The position numbers and the translations under genes are program-made. A model generated the notes under the pieces. That model ran no database searches, was not told the DNA's origin, and saw only the letters and a list, made by a program, of their open reading frames with translations. Below are positions 1 to 7,575 of a stretch of 47,145 bases of DNA, piece after piece; position 1 is the first letter of the stretch; the number at the start of each line of letters is the position of its first letter. This stretch comes from Natronoflexus pectinivorans (lineage in GTDB: Bacteria; Bacteroidota; Bacteroidia; Bacteroidales; Marinilabiliaceae): assembly GCF_004345615.1 (NCBI RefSeq), contig NZ_SLWK01000020.1:1-47145 (forward strand), written 5' to 3'.

Positions 1-93
1 TAATTCAAATGTCAGACAAGGCACTCTTTTTTTTTAGCAAAACTTATGAATATTAATCACTCAAAAAGTCAACCAATATCAGGACGCCTCAAC

Positions 94-156
94 TAATAAC
101 TGTTAACTAATAACTGTTAACTGGTAACTGATAACTGATAACTGATAACAGTTAAC
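94..156. repeat. Heptamer array, xxxTAAC type
   Basis: Nine consecutive 7-bp units all end in TAAC (for example TGTTAAC, TAATAAC, and TGATAAC three times). The array is intergenic, just downstream of the flavin operon terminator. It belongs to a set of 7-bp-periodic arrays found at several intergenic sites in this window. No coding or protein-binding role is evident. Confidence 0.85.
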
Positions 157-171
157 CGAAACATCACCAAC

Positions 172-204
172 AAAAAAAACCGCAAATCATAGAGTGACTT
201 GCGG
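172..204 (-). terminator. Intrinsic terminator of flavin operon
   Basis: Read on the minus strand, a 10-bp stem (one G-T wobble; arms 180-189 and 195-204, 5-nt loop) is followed by eight T residues (172-179). It lies 20 bp past the stop codon of the nitroreductase fusion gene and fits a rho-independent terminator for the two-gene minus-strand operon. Confidence 0.85.
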
Positions 205-223
205 ATTTTTGATGTCTGATATT

Positions 224-1504
224 TTACCATCTGTTCCAGTGTAAAATGGACTCGTCCCATTTGTCTTTGGGAGTATCAATGCCTGTAGGATAGCCAATGG
301 CTATCACATTAAGCGGAACAATATTATCGGGTAAACCAAGAATCTGTTTAACGGTTTCTTCGCGGTCTTTAACCGGATGCACGCCTGTCCACACAGCACC
401 CAGACCCATGCTTTCGGCTGCAAGGAGGATGTTTTGCGTGGCTGCAGAGCAATCTTGTACCCAGTATGCCTGCTCAATTCCCGAAAGCGCTTTATCTAAG
501 TCGCCACCCACCATAATGGCGCTTGTGGCTTGCTTAAGCATGCGTGCGTAGGGCAATACCTCAGCGAGTTTATCGAGCGTTTGGCGGTCGTCAATGGCTA
601 CAAATGCCCACGGACGTTTATCAACAGCTGTTGGAGCTGCCATGCCGCTTCTAACAAGTTCAGTTAGTTGAGATTTGGTGACTTGTTGGTTCGTAAAATT
701 GCGAACGCTCTTACGGTTGTATATGGTTGCAAGGGTGTGGTTAAAACTCGCAGCCCGGGGCTTAAATTCCGGTTCCATATCATCCATGAATACTTTAAAA
801 GCATCACTCTGCTTTCCCAATAAGGGCCCAAAACCATAGTACGCATTACCCTCGTATAAAATGGGTTGCATTTTTTCTACATCTACACTTCCATCTTCTT
901 TTAAAAGGTGTGAATCTATTCTTGTATCAATCACTTTGCCTATGAATTGAACATGCGAACCTAGGTTAATGGTTTGGGTTACTTCGCATTCAATTACAAT
1001 AGGAAACTCCTGTATGTATGGTGCATTTACGTAATCGCCCTTAACAGGGGTGAGTCCCAATGAGACAAATTTATTCTCATCGCGCCCTGAAATGTTTCCT
1101 ACGTAATCCATGTGAGCCATATATTTAGCCGACGGCACATTGATGGTAAAACTGCCAGTTTCCATAATATTACTATACGATAATGTTGCCGGACGCAACG
1201 ATATGCCAACACTTATTGGATGCGAATTGACGATTCCGACCCATGCTGCCGTCATGATATTTGGCTGGCCATCGGCACCATAGGAACCGATTACCAATGC
1301 TGGTTTAGGCATAATCCAACCACGGGCACCTACTGATACTTTTTCGGACGACTGAACCGGCTGTTCTGATTCATACGTTGGTACATGAACAAAGGCTGGC
1401 GCTGATTCTTCTACAATGTTTTTATCAGTTTTAGTTATCTGAATAACTAAAACTACTATGATGGCTGCAAGTAGCAGATTTAAAAGTGCTGATGTATTCT
1501 TCAT
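224..1504 (-). CDS. Membrane-anchored flavin reductase-like / nitroreductase fusion
   Basis: The 426-residue protein has one N-terminal hydrophobic segment (about residues 7-23), a linker, a flavin reductase-like FMN-binding split barrel (about 57-235) and a nitroreductase-fold domain (about 258-426) that starts with the flavin-contact motif NRKSVRNF. Both domain families bind FMN and are normally separate cytosolic proteins, so the anchored fusion is unusual. The hydrophobic segment could be an uncleaved signal anchor putting both flavin domains outside the cytoplasmic membrane, but topology is inferred. The ATG overlaps the stop of the upstream FMN-binding polyferredoxin-like gene by one base (TAATG), implying translational coupling; that protein is the obvious electron donor. 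The physiological substrate (nitro compound, quinone, enoate or flavin) cannot be read from sequence. A terminator follows the stop codon. Confidence 0.85.
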   Translation of the reverse strand: MKNTSALLNLLLAAIIVVLVIQITKTDKNIVEESAPAFVHVPTYESEQPVQSSEKVSVGARGWIMPKPALVIGSYGADGQPNIMTAAWVGIVNSHPISVGISLRPATLSYSNIMETGSFTINVPSAKYMAHMDYVGNISGRDENKFVSLGLTPVKGDYVNAPYIQEFPIVIECEVTQTINLGSHVQFIGKVIDTRIDSHLLKEDGSVDVEKMQPILYEGNAYYGFGPLLGKQSDAFKVFMDDMEPEFKPRAASFNHTLATIYNRKSVRNFTNQQVTKSQLTELVRSGMAAPTAVDKRPWAFVAIDDRQTLDKLAEVLPYARMLKQATSAIMVGGDLDKALSGIEQAYWVQDCSAATQNILLAAESMGLGAVWTGVHPVKDREETVKQILGLPDNIVPLNVIAIGYPTGIDTPKDKWDESILHWNRW

Positions 1505-2649
1505 TATTTTTCGATAACAGGTTTAACAATATCAATGGCGCATCCGGTGGGGCAAAACTGACACCATGGACGATTAAAGAATATGGAGAGTATCATTACA
1601 ACTCCACCAAAAAGAAGCATAAATGTGGTTGCCACAGAAAATGAAAATGCCATAAAAGGTTCCATACTCGACAGGGGAAGTGAAATTCCCAGCAATATAG
1701 CAATCCAAATAAAGGATAAATACACTGTGTTTAAATGTATTACCGATATTTTTATGTTTATGGAACGTTTTTTAATTGGTGATATTTTTGAAACAAGCAT
1801 TTGCAAGGCTCCCATTGGGCAGAGGTAGTTGCAATAGTACTTTTTGTGTCCCAACAATGCCATAACCAATGCCAATAGCAATATAACAATTAATTCAAAA
1901 TTGGTTTGCCACGGCAAACCGTTCACCAGCCAAGTATGAAAAGCTCCCACAGACAACATTTGTTTTAACCAAATTCCCATAACCAATACCACGCCAGCTA
2001 AATAGTAAAAGTAAAATTGGCGCAATCGTTTACCAATAATTTGCATTAGCGAAATTACGATTAGGGCCAACATTAAAGCAATTTGAATGCCTCTAATCAT
2101 CGAGAATGGTTGCCTTTGCGAGGCAACAACCAGATAATTGGCAACTGTTTGGTTAAAGGTGCCAATTATGGCAGTGCTGCTTCGTGTTGCCCCCGAAACG
2201 GCATCAACCTGTTTTTGTACTACCAGAGTATCTAAAGGCATGCCGCTCCATTCATGTAGGAGTCCTATTTTTCTGATGTGCTCGATATAATGAGATGTTT
2301 CGCCATTTGGTAACAGGTAAATACCTGTTATAATTTTATCTTCAGATAATGAAATGACCAGCGGAACCTCACCGGCATAGCCGGAATAACGGGCGTTAAG
2401 CTCTTCAGAAACCAAGGCATGTCCCAATAAAACACCTCCGTTGCCGTAAACCGAAAAACTTTGGTCGCTGTTTTTGTTAAACGATTCAGCCAAAGGGAAA
2501 GCATGCTTAAAGTCATTCAAAGAGTACTCCTTAGTCTCCTCCGGTTTTAACCACTCAAAAGAAGCGCCTGCCCTTATAGCAATAGCTATTAGAAGCAAAA
2601 TAACGGTCGAATAATTAATGATGGTTTTAAAAGATAAACTTTTACTCAT
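1504..2649 (-). CDS. FMN-binding, NosR/NapH-like polyferredoxin membrane protein
   Basis: This 381-residue protein has an N-terminal membrane helix (about 10-28), an extracytosolic FMN-binding domain (about 60-170), then about five membrane helices. Residues 149-155 (D-A-V-S-G-A-T) match the site where ApbE-type flavin transferases link FMN to threonine, so T155 is the predicted attachment residue. Two cysteine clusters, CxxxCP (C273, C277) and CxxCPxxC (C363, C366, C370), resemble the 4Fe-4S-associated motifs of NosR/NapH proteins; the separate soluble ferredoxin domain is absent. By family it should carry electrons across or along the membrane to an outside flavin. It is the first gene of an operon with the flavin reductase/nitroreductase fusion, overlapping it by one base. 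No apbE gene lies in the window, so flavinylation would depend on one elsewhere. Confidence 0.85.
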   Translation of the reverse strand: MSKSLSFKTIINYSTVILLLIAIAIRAGASFEWLKPEETKEYSLNDFKHAFPLAESFNKNSDQSFSVYGNGGVLLGHALVSEELNARYSGYAGEVPLVISLSEDKIITGIYLLPNGETSHYIEHIRKIGLLHEWSGMPLDTLVVQKQVDAVSGATRSSTAIIGTFNQTVANYLVVASQRQPFSMIRGIQIALMLALIVISLMQIIGKRLRQFYFYYLAGVVLVMGIWLKQMLSVGAFHTWLVNGLPWQTNFELIVILLLALVMALLGHKKYYCNYLCPMGALQMLVSKISPIKKRSINIKISVIHLNTVYLSFIWIAILLGISLPLSSMEPFMAFSFSVATTFMLLFGGVVMILSIFFNRPWCQFCPTGCAIDIVKPVIEK

Positions 2650-2810
2650 TGTTTTATTGTTATTGTTTTGGTGTTCCGATTCAATTTTTATGGTAACAAT
2701 AGAAGCGGAGAGGGCCTTTTTTAGGGCAACCCTTCAAGAAACATCTTGGGCTGATAACGTGAAGTGTTGTTTGGGGGTACAAATGTACATTTTTTTTGCC
2801 ATACGCATTC

Positions 2811-2859
2811 CGCTTTCCTGTCTCCTGTCTCCGTTTTCCGTTCTCCGATTTCCATTCCC
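2811..2859. repeat. Heptamer array, CGnTTTC type
   Basis: Seven contiguous 7-bp units (CGCTTTC, CTGTCTC twice, CGTTTTC, CGTTCTC, CGATTTC, CATTCCC) sit between the divergent flavin operon and dinB. Twelve bases after the array comes GCTAAAAT (2871-2878). A closely related array followed by the same octamer lies at 31747-31795. Confidence 0.85.
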
Positions 2860-2879
2860 TTGCTCATTTTGCTAAAATT

Positions 2880-2917
2880 GATTATATTAGAATCGTAACA
2901 AAGATTAATATATAATC
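2880..2917. promoter_or_regulatory. Imperfect inverted repeat upstream of dinB
   Basis: GATTATATTA at 2880-2889 mirrors TAATATATAATC at 2906-2917, ending five bases before the dinB ATG. It could be an operator or just AT-rich sequence. No recognisable LexA box is present. Confidence 0.3.
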
Positions 2918-2922
2918 AAAAT

Positions 2923-4101
2923 ATGATTTCTGATTCTAATTATCAGTTTGATAACCGGCACATTGTTCACATTGATTTGGACACCTTTTTTGTGTCGGTA
3001 GAGCGGTTGCAGAACAGTGCCCTTAATGGCGTGCCTGTGATTATTGGCGGCTTGTCCGACCGGGGTGTGGTGGCGGGATGCAGCTACGAAGCACGCCGTT
3101 TTGGCGTGCATTCGGCCATGCCCATGCGCATGGCTCGTCAGCTATGTCCGCAGGCAGTTTTTATTCGTGGAGACATGGACACCTACAGTCGTTTTTCTAA
3201 CCTGGTGACAGAGGTTATTGCCGACCGAGTGCCGCTTTACGAGAAAGCTTCCATCGACGAGCATTACCTTGATTTAACGGGGATGGATCGTTACTTTGGC
3301 TGCTATAAATTTACGCACGAGTTGCGGGAAACCATCATCCGTGAAACGGGGCTTCCCATCTCCTTCGGACTGTCGGTAAATAAAACCGTGTCAAAAATAG
3401 CTACAGGCGAAGCAAAAAAAGGAACCTCCAGGGAGTTGTACGTTGAAGCTCCACGAGTCAAGCCGTTCTTAAATCCTCTCTCCATTAGTAAAATTCCAAT
3501 GTTGGGGCCAAAAACTTATCGATTGCTGCGTTCAATGGGGGTGGATAAGATAGAGACGCTGAGCCTCGTCCCTCCCGAAATGATGGAGCGGGTGTTGGGC
3601 AAAAATGGCACTGTATTGTGGCAAAAAGCCAATGGCATCGACCCTTCACCGGTGGAGCGATACTATGAACGAAAATCCATTGGCACGGAGCAGACCTTTG
3701 AGACAGATACCACCGACTTTAGGTTTTTAAACGATTGGTTGTTGAAGATGGTGGAAAAACTGGCTTTTGAACTGCGGGTGCGTAACAAACTGACGGCTTG
3801 TGTGACAGTCAAAATCCGGTACGCGGATTTTGATACCCATACCATACAAAAGCGTATCCCTTACACCTCTTTCGACCATGTTCTTATGCGTGAAGCGCGG
3901 GAGTTGTTACAACGGCTTTATAAACGACGGGTTTTGGTTCGATTGCTGGGTGTTCGGTTTACTCACCTGGTCTCAGGCAGTCAGCAACTCAATCTGTTTG
4001 AAGATACCCCGGAACAGGTCAATCTTTATCTGGCCATGGACAGGATAAGAAAACGTTTTGGAACAGATGCGGTGGGTAGGGGGATGTTTTTTAAAGTTTA
4101 G
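2923..4101 (+). CDS. dinB: Y-family DNA polymerase IV (DinB-type)
   Basis: The 392-residue protein is a translesion polymerase. The catalytic metal-binding acids are present: D18 in HIDLDTFF and D112/E113 in the SIDE motif, so it is an active DinB-like enzyme and not an inactive ImuB. Palm, fingers and thumb occupy about residues 12-240, and the little finger about 245-350. QLNLF at 355-359 matches a sliding-clamp-binding pentamer, followed by 33 further residues; in E. coli Pol IV the clamp motif is at the extreme C-terminus. The next gene on the same strand is a DnaE-type polymerase, recalling imuB-dnaE2 mutasome cassettes, but 471 bp of repeat-rich DNA separate them and no imuA is present. 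The ATG at 2923 gives full family length. Confidence 0.92.
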   Translation: MISDSNYQFDNRHIVHIDLDTFFVSVERLQNSALNGVPVIIGGLSDRGVVAGCSYEARRFGVHSAMPMRMARQLCPQAVFIRGDMDTYSRFSNLVTEVIADRVPLYEKASIDEHYLDLTGMDRYFGCYKFTHELRETIIRETGLPISFGLSVNKTVSKIATGEAKKGTSRELYVEAPRVKPFLNPLSISKIPMLGPKTYRLLRSMGVDKIETLSLVPPEMMERVLGKNGTVLWQKANGIDPSPVERYYERKSIGTEQTFETDTTDFRFLNDWLLKMVEKLAFELRVRNKLTACVTVKIRYADFDTHTIQKRIPYTSFDHVLMREARELLQRLYKRRVLVRLLGVRFTHLVSGSQQLNLFEDTPEQVNLYLAMDRIRKRFGTDAVGRGMFFKV

Positions 4102-4250
4102 GGATTAGGGATTATGGTTGGAGGGTGACAAGATAGGATGGGAGATGAAGCGTAGCGGAACCGGAACATTTTTTTGCTGGAAATGAAAGGTTTGGAGTTT
4201 TGAGTTTATGGTTTCTCAGCGAAAATATGGAATGATGGAAGGTTATTAGG

Positions 4251-4379
4251 AAACGTAATTGCAGTGTTTTGTAAACATCAGCCAACGCCGCCGTAGGTGG
4301 CAAATGTCGATAGAAAATAGAAAATAGAAAGGAACGTTTCGTTGAGAGAAGGCACGCCGTAGGTGTGCAATGCAAACAG
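4251..4379 (+). repeat. Dispersed repeat, copy 1 (129 bp)
   Basis: This segment matches the reverse complement of 31448-31562. By hand count about 100 of 115 aligned bases agree. The only length difference is 14 bp inside a TAGAAAA run: three heptamers here (4311-4331), one in the other copy. Each copy also contains two related motifs of the form GCCGTAGGTG(T)GCAA. There are no terminal inverted repeats or transposase, so it looks like a non-autonomous intergenic repeat. Confidence 0.85.
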
Positions 4380-4477
4380 ATAAGATTAAAGTTTAAAGTT
4401 CAATGTTTAAAGTACAGATGTTCAACCTAGGACTATAAACTTTTAGTTTATGGTTTATAGTTTGAACCCTAAAATAA

Positions 4478-4519
4478 ACCCAAAACTCAAAACTCAAAAC
4501 CCAAAACTCAAAACCATAA
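4478..4519. repeat. Heptamer array, ACTCAAA type
   Basis: Six contiguous 7-bp units (ACCCAAA, ACTCAAA twice, ACCCAAA, ACTCAAA, ACCATAA) end about 50 bp before the chosen start of the DnaE gene. An open frame runs through this array in phase with dnaE, but the repeat-like N-terminus it would add is not protein-like. Confidence 0.85.
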
Positions 4520-4572
4520 ACCTTATCTCCCTCTCACCCTGTTACCTTCCCACCCTTTTTTCCCTTTTTTTT

Positions 4573-7512
4573 ATGTTTCTAAATTGCCACACATATCACA
4601 GTCTCCGTTACGGAGTGTTGTCGCCACAGGATTTGGTGCAACGCGCTGCTGCGGCTGGTGCCGAAGTGTTGGTGCTGACCGATATTAACAGTACTACGGG
4701 GGTGTTTGATTTTGTTGCAGCCTGCCGGGCGGCGGGAATTACACCTTTGGTGGGGTTGGAATTTCGCGAGAATGGCCGTTTACTTTATACCGGGATTGCA
4801 CGTAATTTCAGTGGCTTTGGCGAACTTAACCGATTTTTAACTTCCCACAGGTTGTCGCAGCAACCGTTGCCTGATGTTTCTCCCGCTTTTCAGAATGCAT
4901 TTGTGGTTTACCCGTTTGATGGGTTTATTCCTGCGGTTTTGCGGGAGAACGAATTTGTGGGAATCAGGCACTTTCAATTGAACAGGCTTCTGACTTCACC
5001 TTTGTCGCGACAGATGCATAAATTGTTAGTATGGCAGCCGGTGGTGTTTGCTTCCTGTACCGGATTTGAGGTTCACCGCCATTTGCGGGCAGTAGATGGT
5101 AACCGGCTTTTGAGCCGGATTACCGAAGATGATATGGCTTCCAGGTATGACTGGCCTGTATCGGCAGAACGACTAAAAGCGGCATTCAATCATTATCCTG
5201 TGATATGGAAAAATACCTGTGATTTTTTAAAACAGTGTTCTTTCGATTTTGATTTTAAAACGGTTAAAAACAAACAAAGCTACACAGGCAGCCGCTCCGA
5301 TGACGAAAAACTTCTGGAGCAACTGGCTTTAGATGGGATGGAATTTCGTTACGGGCGCAATCATTCCGAAGCAAGGGAGCGAATCATGAAGGAGTTGGAT
5401 ATTATTAGTAAACTTGGTTTTGCCGCTTACTTTTTAATCACCTGGGATATTATTCGATATTCCATGTCGCGCGGGTTTTATCATGTTGGCCGTGGCAGCG
5501 GTGCCAACAGCGTTGTGGCCTTTTGTCTTAAAATAACCGATGTGGATCCCATTGAACTGAATCTCTATTTCGAAAGGTTCCTGAACCCCAAACGCAGCTC
5601 TCCTCCCGATTTTGACATCGACTACTCCTGGCGTGAGCGTGATGATGTGCAACAATACATATTTAAACGATACGGAAGAGAACATGTGGCGTTGCTGGGA
5701 GCCATATCTACTTTTCAGGAGCGTTCTGTAATCAGGGAATTGGGTAAGATTTACGGTTTGCCCTCCGAAGAACTGGAGAGAATGACCAGCGCGGGATTTA
5801 ATCCGGCTGGAGAGGAGTTGCCCGAAAAAATTTTCTCCATCGCTGCTCACCTCAAAGATTTTCCCAACCTGCGAACCATACATGCGGGCGGAATTTTGAT
5901 ATCTGATGCGCCCATTACGGCTTATACTGCGCTCGATTTGCCTCCCAAAGGACTGCCAACCACACAGTTTGATATGTACGTGGCCGAAGATATTGGTTTT
6001 GAGAAGCTGGATATTCTGTCGCAACGGGGCATTGGGCACATAAAGGATTGTGTCTCCATTGTGTTGCAAAATCGTGGCGAAAAAGTGGATGTACATCAAG
6101 TGGAGTGTTTTAAGCACGATGAGCGTGTAAAGGAGTTGTTGAGAAAAGGAGAGACCAATGGTTGTTTTTATATTGAAAGCCCCGCAACGCGTGGCTTACT
6201 GATAAAACTTCGGTGCGATAATTATCTCACTCTCGTGGCTGCCAGTTCCATCATTCGTCCCGGGGTTTCCCGTTCGGGAATGATGCGGGAGTATATTGAG
6301 CGTTTTCATAATCCCAATGGATTCAGGTATTTGCACCCCGTGATGGAAGAACAATTAAAGGAGACTTACGGGGTAATGGTTTATCAGGAAGATGTGATAA
6401 AAGTTTGTCACCATTTTGTGGGGCTCGATTTGGCCGATTCTGATGTTTTGAGGCGTGCCATGAGCGGTAAATACCGCTCAAGAGCGGCGTTTCAACGAAT
6501 TGTGGATAAGTTTTTCAGCAATTGTAAAGAGCGTGGCTACCCCGATGCATTGACGGGAGAGGTGTGGCGCCAGATTGAATCCTTTGCAGGCTACTCTTTT
6601 TCCAAGGCACATTCGGCTTCTTATGCCGTGGAGAGCTTTCAGAGTTTATATCTGAAGGCATATTTTCCGCTTGAATTTATGGTGGCAGTGATTAATAATT
6701 TTGGGGGCTTTTATGCCACATGGGTTTACGTTCACGAAGCTACGCGGTGGGGCGGGAAAGTACATGTTCCTTGTGTGAACAGGAGCAGCTATATGACTTC
6801 CATCGATGGAAAAGATATCTTTTTGGGATTTGTGCACATCAGAGATTTGGAGCAGGAATTGGCGCATCGCATTGTTGATGAACGACAGCGGGGAGGGGAG
6901 TATTTGAGTTTGCCCGATTTTATTGAGCGCACGGCTTCAGGCCGTGAGCAGATTGTGCTTCTCATTCGTTTGGGAGCACTCCGATTTACCGGGAAAAACA
7001 AGCCGCAATTGTTGTGGGAGGCTCATCTTTATCTCACCCGGGAGAAGGTAAAAGAACCCATTCCACGGTTGTTTCCGGCCAAAGAAGCGCAATACAGTCT
7101 GCCCCGGCTCATACAACAGCCTCTTGAGGACGCTTATGATGAAATTGAACTTTTGGGTTTTCCTGTTACCATGAACTATTTTGATCTGCTTCAAACCAGT
7201 TTCAGGGGTGAGGTGAAGGCACGCCATTTATCCTCTCTTGTGGGGAAAACAGTGAAGATGACCGGGCGTTTGGTGACCATTAAATATGTGCGCACGGTGA
7301 GTCGGAAATTGATGCATTTTGCCGCTTTTCTGGACGATGACGGACAGTTTTTCGACACCACTCATTTCCCGCCGGTACTTAAGAAATACCCTTTTCAGGG
7401 AAATGGAATTTATTTAATCCAGGGAAAAGTGGCCAGTGAGTTTGGTTTTCCATCAATAGAAGTGGAGAAGATGGCCATATTGCCATTGAAACCCGACCCG
7501 CGAAGCTCCTGA
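4573..7512 (+). CDS. dnaE2: Short DnaE-type DNA polymerase III alpha (error-prone type)
   Basis: From the ATG at 4573 the protein has 979 residues. That start is preferred because the PHP domain begins directly after it, while the in-frame extension to 4450 is translated from a heptamer repeat. Order: PHP domain with altered metal ligands (NCHTYHSLRYG, LTDINSTTG), polymerase core with the catalytic aspartates in PDFDIDYSW (D348 and D350, counterparts of E. coli D401/D403), helix-hairpin-helix region, and an OB-fold near the C-terminus. It stops just after the OB-fold, lacking the long tail through which replicative DnaE (about 1160 residues) binds the tau subunit. This matches accessory polymerases of the DnaE2 type paired with Y-family enzymes; dinB lies upstream. 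The symbol reflects that similarity and not a tested function. Confidence 0.88.
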   Translation: MFLNCHTYHSLRYGVLSPQDLVQRAAAAGAEVLVLTDINSTTGVFDFVAACRAAGITPLVGLEFRENGRLLYTGIARNFSGFGELNRFLTSHRLSQQPLPDVSPAFQNAFVVYPFDGFIPAVLRENEFVGIRHFQLNRLLTSPLSRQMHKLLVWQPVVFASCTGFEVHRHLRAVDGNRLLSRITEDDMASRYDWPVSAERLKAAFNHYPVIWKNTCDFLKQCSFDFDFKTVKNKQSYTGSRSDDEKLLEQLALDGMEFRYGRNHSEARERIMKELDIISKLGFAAYFLITWDIIRYSMSRGFYHVGRGSGANSVVAFCLKITDVDPIELNLYFERFLNPKRSSPPDFDIDYSWRERDDVQQYIFKRYGREHVALLGAISTFQERSVIRELGKIYGLPSEELERMTSAGFNPAGEELPEKIFSIAAHLKDFPNLRTIHAGGILISDAPITAYTALDLPPKGLPTTQFDMYVAEDIGFEKLDILSQRGIGHIKDCVSIVLQNRGEKVDVHQVECFKHDERVKELLRKGETNGCFYIESPATRGLLIKLRCDNYLTLVAASSIIRPGVSRSGMMREYIERFHNPNGFRYLHPVMEEQLKETYGVMVYQEDVIKVCHHFVGLDLADSDVLRRAMSGKYRSRAAFQRIVDKFFSNCKERGYPDALTGEVWRQIESFAGYSFSKAHSASYAVESFQSLYLKAYFPLEFMVAVINNFGGFYATWVYVHEATRWGGKVHVPCVNRSSYMTSIDGKDIFLGFVHIRDLEQELAHRIVDERQRGGEYLSLPDFIERTASGREQIVLLIRLGALRFTGKNKPQLLWEAHLYLTREKVKEPIPRLFPAKEAQYSLPRLIQQPLEDAYDEIELLGFPVTMNYFDLLQTSFRGEVKARHLSSLVGKTVKMTGRLVTIKYVRTVSRKLMHFAAFLDDDGQFFDTTHFPPVLKKYPFQGNGIYLIQGKVASEFGFPSIEVEKMAILPLKPDPRSS

Positions 7513-7520
7513 TTATGCAG

Positions 7521-7552
7521 AAAAGGCAAGGAACCGTTGTTCCCTGCCTTTT
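7521..7552. terminator. Bidirectional terminator between dnaE and pectin operon
   Basis: AAAAGGCA and GGAAC pair with GTTCC and TGCCTTTT around a CGTT loop, with A residues on one side and T residues on the other. It lies between the convergent stop codons of the polymerase (7512) and the pectate lyase (7576) and can serve both strands. Confidence 0.8.
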
Positions 7553-7575
7553 CATTGGGTCCTATGAAACCTAGA

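Larger units (their letters stand above)
4102..4572. other. Repeat-filled spacer between dinB and dnaE
   Basis: This 471-bp gap contains no convincing gene. It holds heptamer-periodic arrays at 4098-4132 (TTAGGGA-like, starting on the dinB stop codon), 4190-4217 (GTTTNNN-like), 4311-4331, 4391-4439 (GTTTAAA-like) and 4478-4519 (ACTCAAA-like), plus one copy of a roughly 129-bp dispersed repeat. An open frame on the minus strand at 4112-4375 is made of these repeats. No clear promoter for the downstream polymerase was found. Confidence 0.75.

Noticed and set aside
2880-2922. LexA/SOS box upstream of dinB
   Set aside because: Only an AT-rich imperfect palindrome is present; it does not match a known SOS consensus.
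4450-4572. N-terminal extension of the DnaE protein starting at 4450
   Set aside because: The extension is a translation of the ACTCAAA heptamer array; the conserved PHP domain starts immediately after the internal ATG at 4573.
5434-6117. 227-codon minus-strand open frame inside dnaE
   Set aside because: It lies fully antisense to a strongly conserved polymerase core and shows no domain or start context of its own.
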